A program made the position numbers and the translations under genes. The notes below the pieces were generated by a model. It saw only the letters and a list, made by a program, of their open reading frames with translations. It had not been told where the DNA came from and did no database searches. Shown here piece by piece: positions 1 to 5,821 of a stretch of DNA of 5,962 bases (positions are counted from its first letter, which is position 1; every line of letters begins with the position of its first letter). This DNA comes from Lachnospiraceae bacterium (GTDB lineage Bacteria; Bacillota_A; Clostridia; Lachnospirales; Lachnospiraceae): positions 1 to 5,962 of the forward strand of contig JAGDBR010000163.1 in assembly GCA_017958935.1 (NCBI GenBank), written 5' to 3'.

Positions 1-1
1 C

Positions 2-645
2 ATCGTCGAGGGCGATTCCGCCGGCGGTTCCGCGAAGGCGGCCCGCAACCGTGCGACCCAGGCGAACCTGCCGCTGCGCGGCAAGATCCTGAACGTCGAA
101 AAGGCGCGCCTGGACCGCATCTACGACAACGCCGAGATCAAAACGATGATCACGGCCTCGGCACCGGCATCCACGACGACTTCGACATTTCCAAGCTCCG
201 CTACGACAAGATCATCCTGATGACCGATGCCGACGTCGACGGCGCGCACATCGCGACCCTGCTGCTGACCTTCATCTACCGCTTCATGCCGGGACTGATC
301 AAGGAAGGACACGTGTATCTGGCGCAGCCGCCGCTCTACAAGCTGGAGCGGAACCGCCGCGTCTGGTACGCGTATTCGGACGAAGAACTGAACAACATCA
401 TCAAGGAAGTCGGACGCGACCAGGGAAACAAGATCCAGCGCTACAAAGGCCTGGGCGAGATGGACGCGAGCCAGCTCTGGGAGACCACGATGGACCCGGA
501 GCGCCGCGTGCTCCGGAAGGTCCTGTTCGACGAAGAGGAGGCCGCCCAGATCGACCTGACGTTCAACGTGCTGATGGGCGACAACGTCGAACCGCGCCGC
601 GAGTTCATTGAAAAGAACGCGAAATACGCGACGATCGACGCATAA
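2..645 (+). CDS. gyrB: DNA gyrase subunit B, 3' part, with an apparent one-base frameshift
   Basis: This is the C-terminal portion of the ATPase subunit of DNA gyrase, which with GyrA introduces negative supercoils; the ATPase and transducer domains lie left of the window. The first frame (from base 2) reads the TOPRIM start [10 protein letters not shown] and then [15 protein letters not shown]. The frame from about 157 reads [17 protein letters not shown], the metal-binding DADVDGAHI, and the late motif [10 protein letters not shown], ending at TAA 643-645. The two halves join only if one C is restored at 156-157 (ACGGCCTCGG where ACGGCCCTCGG is expected). As written, the first frame stops at TGA 218-220, which overlaps the ATG at 220. 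Gyrase is essential, so a sequencing or assembly error is the likeliest cause, with a real null allele or a second gyrB copy as alternatives. AHIA replaces the usual AHIR. gyrA follows closely and is probably co-transcribed. Confidence 0.93.
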   Translation, partial: RRGRFRRRFREGGPQPCDPGEPAAARQDPERRKGAPGPHLRQRRDQNDDHGLGTGIHDDFDISKLRYDKIILMTDADVDGAHIATLLLTFIYRFMPGLIKEGHVYLAQPPLYKLERNRRVWYAYSDEELNNIIKEVGRDQGNKIQRYKGLGEMDASQLWETTMDPERRVLRKVLFDEEEAAQIDLTFNVLMGDNVEPRREFIEKNAKYATIDA

Positions 646-675
646 GGCAGGCGCTTCCGGTCCGTGACCGGGGGC

Positions 676-682
676 AGAGAGG
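676..682 (+). promoter_or_regulatory. Shine-Dalgarno site of gyrA (decides the start)
   Basis: AGAGAGG is followed by five T residues and then ATG at 688. This spacing is ideal. It favours ATG 688 over the in-frame GTG at 664, which would add eight residues (VTGGREVF) formed from the ribosome-binding region itself. Confidence 0.85.
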
Positions 683-687
683 TTTTT

Positions 688-3246
688 ATGGAAGCAAACG
701 TTTACGATAAGTTTCATGAGGTCGAGCTGAAGCAGACGATGGAGCAGTCCTACGTGGACTACGCGATGTCGGTCATCACTTCGCGCGCGATCCCGGACGT
801 CCGGGACGGCCTGAAGCCCGTGCAGCGGCGCGTCCTGTACGCGATGTACGAGCTGCACAACACGCCGGACCAGCCGCACCGCAAATGCGCCCGTATCGTC
901 GGCGACGCGATGGGCAAATACCATCCGCACGGCGACTCGTCGATCTACGGCTCCCTCGTCTACATGGCGCAGCCGTGGAACGAGCACTATCCGCTTGTCG
1001 ACGGCCACGGGAACTTCGGCTCGGTCGACGGAGACGGCGCCGCGGCCATGCGTTACACCGAGGCCCGGCTGTCGAAGATCGCGATGGAAATGCTTGCCGA
1101 CATGGGCAAGGACACGGTCGATCTCGTCCCGAACTTCGACGAGACCGAGAAGGAGCCGGCGATCCTGCCGGCGCGCGTGCCGAATCTTCTGATCAACGGC
1201 GCGCAGGGCATTGCCGTCGGCATGGCGACGAACATCCCGCCGCACAATCTGCGCGAGGTGGGGAACGCGATCTGCCGCATCATCAACAACCGCGTCGAGG
1301 AAGGCCGCGAAACGACGATCGAAGAGATCATGCAGGACATCCAGGGCCCGGATTTCCCGACCGGCGCCGTGATCCTGGGCCGGAACGGCATCAGCCAGGC
1401 CTACAGGACCGGCCGCGGCAAGATCCGCGTCCGCTCGATCTACACGATCGAACCGATGGAGAACGGCCGCAACCGCGTCGTGATCACCGAGATCCCGTAC
1501 CTCGTGAACAAGCAGCGCCTGATCGGCAAGATCGCCGAGCTGCACCGCGACAAGCGCGTCGAGGGCATCATGGACGTCCGCGACGAGACGAATGACCGCG
1601 AAGGCACGCGCGTCGTGCTGGAGCTGCGGCACGACGTGAACGCGAACGTCGTCATGAACCAGCTGCTGCGGCATACGGACCTGCAGACGACCTACGGCGT
1701 CATCATGCTCGCGCTCGTGAACGGCGAGCCGAAGGTCCTGAACATTCTGGACGCCCTGCGGCACTACATCCGGCACCAGGAGAGCGTCGTTACGCGGCGC
1801 TGCCGGTTCGATCTGAAGCGCGCGGAAGACAGGGCGCACATCATTGAAGGCCTGTTCATCGCGCTCGACAACATCGACGAGATCATCCGCATCATCCGGG
1901 CGGCGGCGAACGTCGGCGAAGCGAAGGAGAACCTGATCAAGGCCTTCGCGCTGACGGACGCGCAGGCGCAGGCGATCGTGGACATGCGGCTGCGTGCGCT
2001 GACCGGCCTCGAGAGAAGCAAGCTCGAAGAGGAGTACGCGGAGCTGACGGCGACGATCGCGCGGCTCCGGGAGATCCTCGGCGACGAGAACAAGCTGCTG
2101 CTCGTCATCCGCGACGAACTGGCGGAGACGATCGAGAAATACGGCGATGAGCGGAAAACGCGCATTGAGAACGACGAGGACGAGATCGAGGACGAAGACC
2201 TTATCTCCGACGAGGAAGTAGTCATCGCGATGACGAAGCTCGGCTACCTCAAGCGCATGTCGCTCGACATTTTCCGCGCGCAGAACCGCGGCGGACGCGG
2301 CATCAAGGGCATGGCCGTCCTGAACGACGACTACACGACGGGCCTGCAGCTGACGGGCACGAAGGACAACATGCTCTTCTTCTCGAATCAAGGCCGCATC
2401 TACCTGCTGAAGGCGTATGAGATCCCGGTCGCGAGCCGAACCTCGCGCGGCACACCGCTGATCAACCTGATCCAGCTGCAGCCGGGCGAGAAGGTCACGG
2501 CGATGATCACCGGCAAGGGCATGTCCGAAGAGGAAGCCGCGCAGCGCTACATCGTCATGGCGACGAAGAGCGGCACGATCAAGAAAACGCCCGCGAAGGA
2601 GTACAGCAACGTCCGGAAGAACGGCCTGATCGCAATCACGCTGAAAGAAGGCGACGAGCTGATCAGCGTGAAGGAGACGGCCGGGAACGAGGACGTCCTG
2701 CTGGTCGCGAAGAGCGGCAATTCGATCCGCTTCAACGAGGAATCGGTCCGCATCTGCGGCCGGAGCAGCATCGGCGTGCGCGGCATGGACCTGCGCGACG
2801 GCGACGAGCTCGTGTCGATGGAAGTCGCGTCCTCCGATCAGGAGATCCTGTTCGTGTCCGAGAACGGCCTGGGCAAGCGCACGTACATGAGCGAGTTCAA
2901 CCCGCAGGGCCGCGGCGGCAAGGGGTCGCGCGGCTATAAGATCACAGAGAAGACCGGCGGCCTGGTCGGCACGGCCACGGTGACCGGCGACGACGAGATC
3001 ATGCTGATGACGACGGAAGGCATCGTGATCCGGACCGTCATCGACTCGATCCCGATCCTGTCGAAGACGACGTCGGGCGTCAAGCTGATGAACATCGACA
3101 AGGAAGGCGAGGCGCGGGTCGCGAGCTTCACGATCATCCCGGCGGCCGCGGAAACGGAAGACGCGGGGACGGATGAAGATGCGGACGATGGTCTGACGCA
3201 GGACGCGTCCGATACGCCGGATCCTTCCGAAGACGAAAACGAATGA
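688..3246 (+). CDS. gyrA: DNA gyrase subunit A
   Basis: This is the DNA breakage-reunion subunit of gyrase, 852 residues from ATG 688, close to the usual family length. The N-terminal region has SYVDYAMSVI and PDVRDGLKPVQRRVLY, then the quinolone-determining region YHPHGDSSIYGS (about 78-89), the catalytic tyrosine Y123 in AMRYTE, and NIPPHN near 182. An acidic linker (about 494-510, IENDEDEIEDEDLISDEE) leads into the C-terminal beta-pinwheel. The pinwheel carries the GyrA box QNRGGRG at 532-538 and a second, box-like QGRGGKG at 740-746. The box is what separates GyrA from ParC of topoisomerase IV and is needed for DNA wrapping. The tail (about 820-852) is very acidic, as in other GyrA proteins. 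Glycine 88 stands where E. coli has D87. The gap to gyrB is 42 bases with no visible promoter, so the two genes are probably one operon. Codons end mostly in C or G. Confidence 0.98.
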   Translation: MEANVYDKFHEVELKQTMEQSYVDYAMSVITSRAIPDVRDGLKPVQRRVLYAMYELHNTPDQPHRKCARIVGDAMGKYHPHGDSSIYGSLVYMAQPWNEHYPLVDGHGNFGSVDGDGAAAMRYTEARLSKIAMEMLADMGKDTVDLVPNFDETEKEPAILPARVPNLLINGAQGIAVGMATNIPPHNLREVGNAICRIINNRVEEGRETTIEEIMQDIQGPDFPTGAVILGRNGISQAYRTGRGKIRVRSIYTIEPMENGRNRVVITEIPYLVNKQRLIGKIAELHRDKRVEGIMDVRDETNDREGTRVVLELRHDVNANVVMNQLLRHTDLQTTYGVIMLALVNGEPKVLNILDALRHYIRHQESVVTRRCRFDLKRAEDRAHIIEGLFIALDNIDEIIRIIRAAANVGEAKENLIKAFALTDAQAQAIVDMRLRALTGLERSKLEEEYAELTATIARLREILGDENKLLLVIRDELAETIEKYGDERKTRIENDEDEIEDEDLISDEEVVIAMTKLGYLKRMSLDIFRAQNRGGRGIKGMAVLNDDYTTGLQLTGTKDNMLFFSNQGRIYLLKAYEIPVASRTSRGTPLINLIQLQPGEKVTAMITGKGMSEEEAAQRYIVMATKSGTIKKTPAKEYSNVRKNGLIAITLKEGDELISVKETAGNEDVLLVAKSGNSIRFNEESVRICGRSSIGVRGMDLRDGDELVSMEVASSDQEILFVSENGLGKRTYMSEFNPQGRGGKGSRGYKITEKTGGLVGTATVTGDDEIMLMTTEGIVIRTVIDSIPILSKTTSGVKLMNIDKEGEARVASFTIIPAAAETEDAGTDEDADDGLTQDASDTPDPSEDENE

Positions 3247-3250
3247 ACAC

Positions 3251-3285
3251 CGAAGGGATAAGGACGACGTTCCGGATCCCTTTCG
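3251..3285 (+). terminator. Hairpin after gyrA, possible weak terminator or mRNA-end structure
   Basis: CGAAGGGAT (3251-3259) can pair with ATCCCTTTCG (3276-3285) with one bulged base, starting five bases after the gyrA stop codon. GGA/TCC can form a small inner stem. No T-run follows (the next bases are CAAAGAG), so it is not a classical intrinsic terminator. It may stabilise the gyrA message end or act only weakly. I see no convincing promoter between 3247 and 3349, so the next gene may be partly read from the gyrase operon. Confidence 0.35.
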
Positions 3286-3336
3286 CAAAGAGCAGATAAC
3301 ACAAAGATCAAACAGCATGGATTGCGGGCTTCGGCC

Positions 3337-3344
3337 GGAAAGGA
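3337..3344 (+). promoter_or_regulatory. Shine-Dalgarno site of the oxidoreductase gene (decides the start)
   Basis: GGAAAGGA ends five bases before ATG 3350. The in-frame ATG at 3317 has no comparable site and would prepend eleven residues (MDCGLRPERKN) ahead of the Rossmann strand. ATG 3350 is therefore preferred. Confidence 0.8.
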
Positions 3345-3349
3345 AAAAC

Positions 3350-4426
3350 ATGGAAAAAACGAGACTTGTCATTGTCGGAACCGGATGGAGAGCACAGTTT
3401 TACGTGCGGATCGCAAAGGCGCTGCCGGAGCTTTTTGACCTCGTCGGCGTCGGCTATTATGCGGAAAGCGAGCGCGAATACGCCGAGAAATGGGGCGCCT
3501 CGCTCTACAAGGATTACATGGAGATGGTCCGGGCGGAGAAGCCGGAGATGGCGGCGGTCTGCGTGAACCGCGCGAGCGGCGCGAATCTGAGGACCGTGAG
3601 CGAGATCGCGCGCACGGGCGTTGCCGTTCTGATGGAAACGCCGCCGGCCGATACGGTGCCGGACATGATCCACTTCTACGACGTCTGCAAGGGCCTGCCG
3701 ATCCAGGTCTCCGAGCAGTACCAGTTCCAGCCGGAGACTGCCGCACGGCTGAAGATCGCGGCATCCGGCATCCTCGGCGAGGTCTATCAGAGCCGGCTGA
3801 ATCTTCCGAACGGCTATCATTCCGCCAGCGTCCACCGGAAATTCCTGGGCGTCGGCATGGCACTGCCGAAGATCTGGTCGGTCGAGTATCAGCATGAGCG
3901 GCTCATCTGCCCCACCCGCGCCGGCGATCCGACGGAAGAGAAGATGGTTCCGGTCACGCAGAGCGTCTATCACATGGACTTCGGCGATAAGCAGGCGTTC
4001 AACGATCTGGAAGGCGACCAGGTGCGCTGCGCATTCCGCGGCGACCATACGGCGATCCGCGGCACGCGCGGCGAGATCGTCGACAACGACGTGTATTACA
4101 TGAAGGGCCTCGAGCCCTGCCATTTCCGCTTCGACCGGATGGTCGCCGGCACCGGGACGAACCTGGAGGGCGGCTTCTTAAGAGGCATCAGAGGACCGGA
4201 AGGCCTGATTCTGGAGAACCCCTTCAAGCCGGCCCGTCTCTTCGACGACGAGATCGCGGTCGCGACGGCGATGAAGAAGACGGCCGAATTCGCGAAGGGC
4301 GGCCCGTCCTTCTATCCGATCGAGGAAGCGCTGCAGGATGCGTACCTGGGCCTGCTGACCCGGGAAGCCGCGCAGACCGGCGAGATCATTCAGGCGCAGC
4401 ATCAGATCTGGATGGGCGAGGCCTGA
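3350..4426 (+). CDS. Gfo/Idh/MocA family oxidoreductase
   Basis: The 358-residue product is a cytosolic NAD(P)-dependent dehydrogenase of the glucose-fructose oxidoreductase / inositol dehydrogenase / MocA family. It starts directly with a Rossmann strand, KTRLVIVGTGWRAQFY, whose G10-T-G12-W-R-A15 matches the dinucleotide-binding loop. The N-terminal domain runs to about residue 120, followed by the alpha/beta substrate domain containing EQYQF (122-126), GEVYQSRLNL, the histidine-rich YHSASVHRKFLG (156-167), and near the end LFDDEIAVA and EEALQDAY. The family's usual EKP motif is here ETP (96-98), so the lysine is replaced by threonine. I recall ETP variants in Clostridia homologues but could not check this. 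Family members oxidise or reduce a hydroxyl of sugars, inositols or glycosides; the substrate here is unknown. It sits 64 bases upstream of a sugar isomerase, which implies a joint pathway. Family assignment is firm, specificity is not. Confidence 0.9.
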   Translation: MEKTRLVIVGTGWRAQFYVRIAKALPELFDLVGVGYYAESEREYAEKWGASLYKDYMEMVRAEKPEMAAVCVNRASGANLRTVSEIARTGVAVLMETPPADTVPDMIHFYDVCKGLPIQVSEQYQFQPETAARLKIAASGILGEVYQSRLNLPNGYHSASVHRKFLGVGMALPKIWSVEYQHERLICPTRAGDPTEEKMVPVTQSVYHMDFGDKQAFNDLEGDQVRCAFRGDHTAIRGTRGEIVDNDVYYMKGLEPCHFRFDRMVAGTGTNLEGGFLRGIRGPEGLILENPFKPARLFDDEIAVATAMKKTAEFAKGGPSFYPIEEALQDAYLGLLTREAAQTGEIIQAQHQIWMGEA

Positions 4427-4462
4427 TCCGGAAGATCACGGAGAAACTTCCTTAACGAAAAA

Positions 4463-4475
4463 CGGGCAAGGCCCG
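4463..4475 (+). promoter_or_regulatory. Small hairpin just upstream of the isomerase ribosome-binding site
   Basis: CGGGC (4463-4467) and GCCCG (4471-4475) form a 5-bp stem around AAG, six bases before the AGGAG at 4481-4485. A looser pair, GGAAG (4430-4434) with CTTCC (4447-4451), lies just ahead. Such structures can tune translation or mRNA cleavage between cistrons; nothing here proves a role. No T-run follows, so termination is unlikely. Confidence 0.4.
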
Positions 4476-4490
4476 GGAACAGGAGTTTTT

Positions 4491-5342
4491 ATGATGCAGA
4501 TCGGCATCCGGCTGCACGACATGCCGGGAAACAGCTTTCAGGAAAGGGTCGACGCGGCGGCCGGGGAGCACTTTGAGTGCGTACACCTGGCGCTGTCGAA
4601 GGCGGTGAAAGAGTATCCGCACGGGAAGGAAGCCCTGACACCCGGCTACGCTTCTTATTTAAAGAAGGTTTTCGAGCGGGCGGGCATGGACATCACGATC
4701 TTCGGGTGCTACCTGAATCTCGCGAACCCGAATCCCGTCAAGCTGAAAGCAATGCAGGAAATGTACGTCCAGTCCCTGATCTTCTCGAGATGGCTCGGCG
4801 CGGGCGTCGTCGGCACCGAGACCGGTTCCGTCAACGAGGATTACAAGTGGGGACCGTACGATCTGACCGACGAAGCGCTGGACCGCTTCATCGAGGGGCT
4901 GTTCCCGGTCGTGGAAGCGGCGGAGAAGGTCGGCGGGATCATCGCGATCGAGCCGGTCTGCCACCACATCGTTTCTTCGCCGAAGCGCGCGCGCAAAGTC
5001 CTCGACACGATCCATTCCCCGAACCTGAAGATCATCTACGACCAGGTCAACATGGTGGACGGCGAGAACTACACGCGGATCGACAGCCTGATCGACGAGT
5101 ACCTGGAGCTTCTGGGCGACGAGATCGCCTGCGTGCACATCAAGGACTACAAGATCATCGACGGACAGCGCAAGTCGGTCTCGACCGGGACGGGCATCAT
5201 GCCCGAAGCTTCCTATAAGAAGATCATCCGCTGGCTGAACGACCACAAACCGTTCGCTTACGTCTCGTTCGAGGACAGCAATCTGGAGCAGAGCATCTAC
5301 GGCCGGGCGTTCTTAAGGCGCCTGGAGCAGGAGATCGACTGA
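4491..5342 (+). CDS. Sugar phosphate isomerase/epimerase (xylose isomerase-like TIM barrel)
   Basis: The 283-residue product belongs to the AP endonuclease 2 / xylose isomerase-like TIM-barrel superfamily, whose members isomerise or epimerise sugars, keto-sugars or polyols with a divalent metal. It opens with the barrel strand MQIGIRLHDMPGNS, followed by FECVHLALSK, FGCYLNLANP and GVVGTETGS (E110). Likely metal ligands at strand ends are E154 (IAIEPV), D184 (IIYDQVN), H216 (CVHIKD) and E261 (VSFEDS), the usual Glu-Asp-His-Glu set. No signal peptide or membrane segment is visible, so it should be cytosolic. Two ATGs stand side by side (4491 and 4494) after AGGAG at 4481-4485. The first gives the same five-T spacing as gyrA, but the second is equally possible and changes one residue. 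The upstream oxidoreductase is the natural partner: one enzyme makes a keto-sugar that the other could rearrange. The substrate is unknown. Family confidence is high. Confidence 0.9.
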   Translation: MMQIGIRLHDMPGNSFQERVDAAAGEHFECVHLALSKAVKEYPHGKEALTPGYASYLKKVFERAGMDITIFGCYLNLANPNPVKLKAMQEMYVQSLIFSRWLGAGVVGTETGSVNEDYKWGPYDLTDEALDRFIEGLFPVVEAAEKVGGIIAIEPVCHHIVSSPKRARKVLDTIHSPNLKIIYDQVNMVDGENYTRIDSLIDEYLELLGDEIACVHIKDYKIIDGQRKSVSTGTGIMPEASYKKIIRWLNDHKPFAYVSFEDSNLEQSIYGRAFLRRLEQEID

Positions 5343-5478
5343 GGAAGGCGCCGTTGTATGGCGGACTTCCGCCGGCAAACGCCCGGAAAAAGGACGGCTG
5401 CCGGCCGGTGAAAAGACCTATCTAGTGGTCTGAAATCAGGGCCCTCCACAAGATGTGGTGGGGTGCAAAAAACATAGT
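5343..5478 (+). other. Non-coding region with several hairpins after the metabolic genes
   Basis: No protein gene is supported here. Three hairpins are visible: GGCGG/CCGCC around ACTT (5360-5373); AGACC/GGTCT around eight bases (5414-5431); and CCACA/TGTGG around AGA (5446-5458), which extends outward past a T-T mismatch by CCC/GGG (5442-5462). None is followed by a T-run on the + strand; the last is followed by TGC and six A residues. They may protect the 3' end of the upstream message or belong to an untranslated regulatory RNA. I do not recognise a known family. Confidence 0.45.
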
Positions 5479-5528
5479 AAAATTGCCCGTTTTCGTCGCA
5501 TTTTCCGGTTGACAAAACGGGCGATTTT
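5479..5528. repeat. 15-bp inverted repeat overlapping the tRNA promoter (operator or terminator candidate)
   Basis: AAAATTGCCCGTTTT (5479-5493) and AAAACGGGCGATTTT (5514-5528) are inverted copies, 14 of 15 positions matching. The one mismatch becomes a G-U pair in RNA on the + strand. The 20-base interval includes most of the -35 box at 5509-5514, and the right arm fills most of the promoter spacer. A protein bound here would cover the promoter, which suggests an operator. Alternatively, read from the upstream genes, it folds as a hairpin with an A-rich 5' side and a U-rich 3' side and could terminate the metabolic operon, although GCC follows the four T residues and the loop is long. Confidence 0.6.
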
Positions 5529-5537
5529 GCCTATAAT
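5509..5537 (+). promoter_or_regulatory. Perfect-consensus sigma-70/SigA promoter driving the tRNA-Ser region
   Basis: TTGACA (5509-5514) and TATAAT (5532-5537) are both exact consensus, separated by exactly 17 bp. Transcription should start near 5544-5545, giving a leader of about 67 bases before tRNA-Ser. Such strength suits stable RNA genes. The rRNA-type leader downstream may also be read from here, since no clear intrinsic terminator lies between. Confidence 0.9.
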
Positions 5538-5544
5538 AATCAAC

Positions 5545-5567
5545 GCGCCTCGAAAAGAGGTGCTTTT
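5545..5567 (+). terminator. Terminator-like hairpin at the start of the tRNA transcript
   Basis: GCGCCTC (5545-5551) pairs with GAGGTGC (5557-5563), seven pairs including one G-U, around the loop GAAAA, followed by TTTT (5564-5567) and AAAA. In form it is a short intrinsic terminator. It starts at or within a base or two of the predicted +1 of the promoter at 5509-5537. It could end readthrough from the metabolic genes, act as an attenuator giving a very short RNA, or serve as a 5' stabilising stem. The short T-run makes termination only moderately likely. Confidence 0.5.
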
Positions 5568-5576
5568 AAAACGCAA

Positions 5577-5589
5577 TCAATTGGTAGAG
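5577..5589 (+). other. tRNA D-arm-like relic upstream of tRNA-Ser
   Basis: TCAATTGGTAGAG is the typical string of a tRNA D-loop and the 3' side of the D-stem, and CTTTTGAAG eight bases later could resemble an anticodon loop. There is no matching D-stem 5' side (GCTC is absent), no acceptor stem and no proper T-arm. If it is tRNA-derived at all, it is a decayed fragment in the leader of the tRNA-Ser transcript. Chance similarity is possible. Confidence 0.25.
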
Positions 5590-5611
5590 GCCTTTTGAAG
5601 TTCCGACGCAT

Positions 5612-5699
5612 GGAGAAGTACTCAAGTGGCTGAAGAGGCGCCCCTGCTAAGGGTGTAGACCGTTTGCGCGGTGCGCGGGTTCAAATCCCGCCTTCTCCG
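5612..5699 (+). tRNA. tRNA-Ser (anticodon GCU)
   Basis: This is a complete 88-base class II tRNA. The acceptor stem is GGAGAAG (5612-5618) with CTTCTCC (5692-5698), discriminator G5699. The D-arm is CTC/GAG (5621-5623, 5635-5637). The anticodon stem is CGCCC/GGGTG (5639-5643, 5651-5655, one G-U pair) with loop CTGCTAA and anticodon GCT at 5646-5648, reading AGC and AGU serine codons. The long variable arm is ACCG/CGGT (5659-5662, 5669-5672), the hallmark of tRNA-Ser, and the T-arm is GCGGG/CCCGC around TTCAAAT. CCA is not encoded (CTG follows) and must be added after transcription. A weak hairpin, GGGT/ACCC (5724-5735), lies downstream without a T-run. Confidence 0.97.
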
Positions 5700-5756
5700 C
5701 TGGACTTCTTATCATAGGGGAACGGGTTTTCACCCATCGGTCTGAATCCGGTCCGC

Positions 5757-5815
5757 AAAAGTTTTTAAAAGATTTTTAAAAACTACTTGACAAACTGATT
5801 GAGTGTTGAGAAAGT
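5757..5815 (+). promoter_or_regulatory. Probable rRNA-operon promoter with UP-like A/T tract
   Basis: A run of A and T tracts (5757-5782, AAAAG then T5, A4, G, A, T5, A5) lies directly upstream of TTGACA at 5787-5792, as UP elements do in strong rRNA promoters. The -10 is poor: 17 bp downstream lies GAAAGT (5810-5815), which keeps the key second A and last T and is preceded by TGA, giving an extended TGn motif. Other spacings give nothing better. The -35 and UP parts are convincing; the -10 is tentative. Confidence 0.55.
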
Positions 5816-5821
5816 GATTAA

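Noticed and set aside
150..160. Programmed ribosomal frameshift in gyrB
   Set aside because: No slippery heptamer or internal Shine-Dalgarno at the junction, and gyrB is not known to use frameshifting; a base error or mutation is simpler.
688..3246. Assignment of the A subunit to topoisomerase IV (ParC)
   Set aside because: A good GyrA box, a full pinwheel and the acidic tail favour gyrase, as does the gyrB-gyrA-rRNA neighbourhood.
3247..3349. A dedicated promoter for the oxidoreductase, using GATAAC at 3295-3300 as -10
   Set aside because: No -35 match at a workable distance (CCGGAT at 17 bp); not enough to call.
121..3372. A 1083-codon open frame on the minus strand opposite gyrB and gyrA
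   Set aside because: It is in exact codon register with gyrA, so each minus codon is the reverse complement of a sense codon. It stays open because these GC-rich genes avoid TTA, CTA and TCA. The translation is Arg/Asp/Val/Leu-rich with no recognisable domain.
3308..4123. Minus-strand open frame opposite the oxidoreductase
   Set aside because: Same codon-register artefact; it is broken exactly where the sense gene uses a TTA codon near 4178. No domain or ribosome-binding site.
4659..5246. Minus-strand open frame opposite the isomerase
   Set aside because: Codon-register shadow of a gene with conserved metal-binding motifs on the + strand.
5297..5515. A 72-codon minus-strand frame across the hairpin region
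   Set aside because: No recognisable motif, overlaps the isomerase end, the hairpins and the inverted repeat, and has no clear ribosome-binding site.
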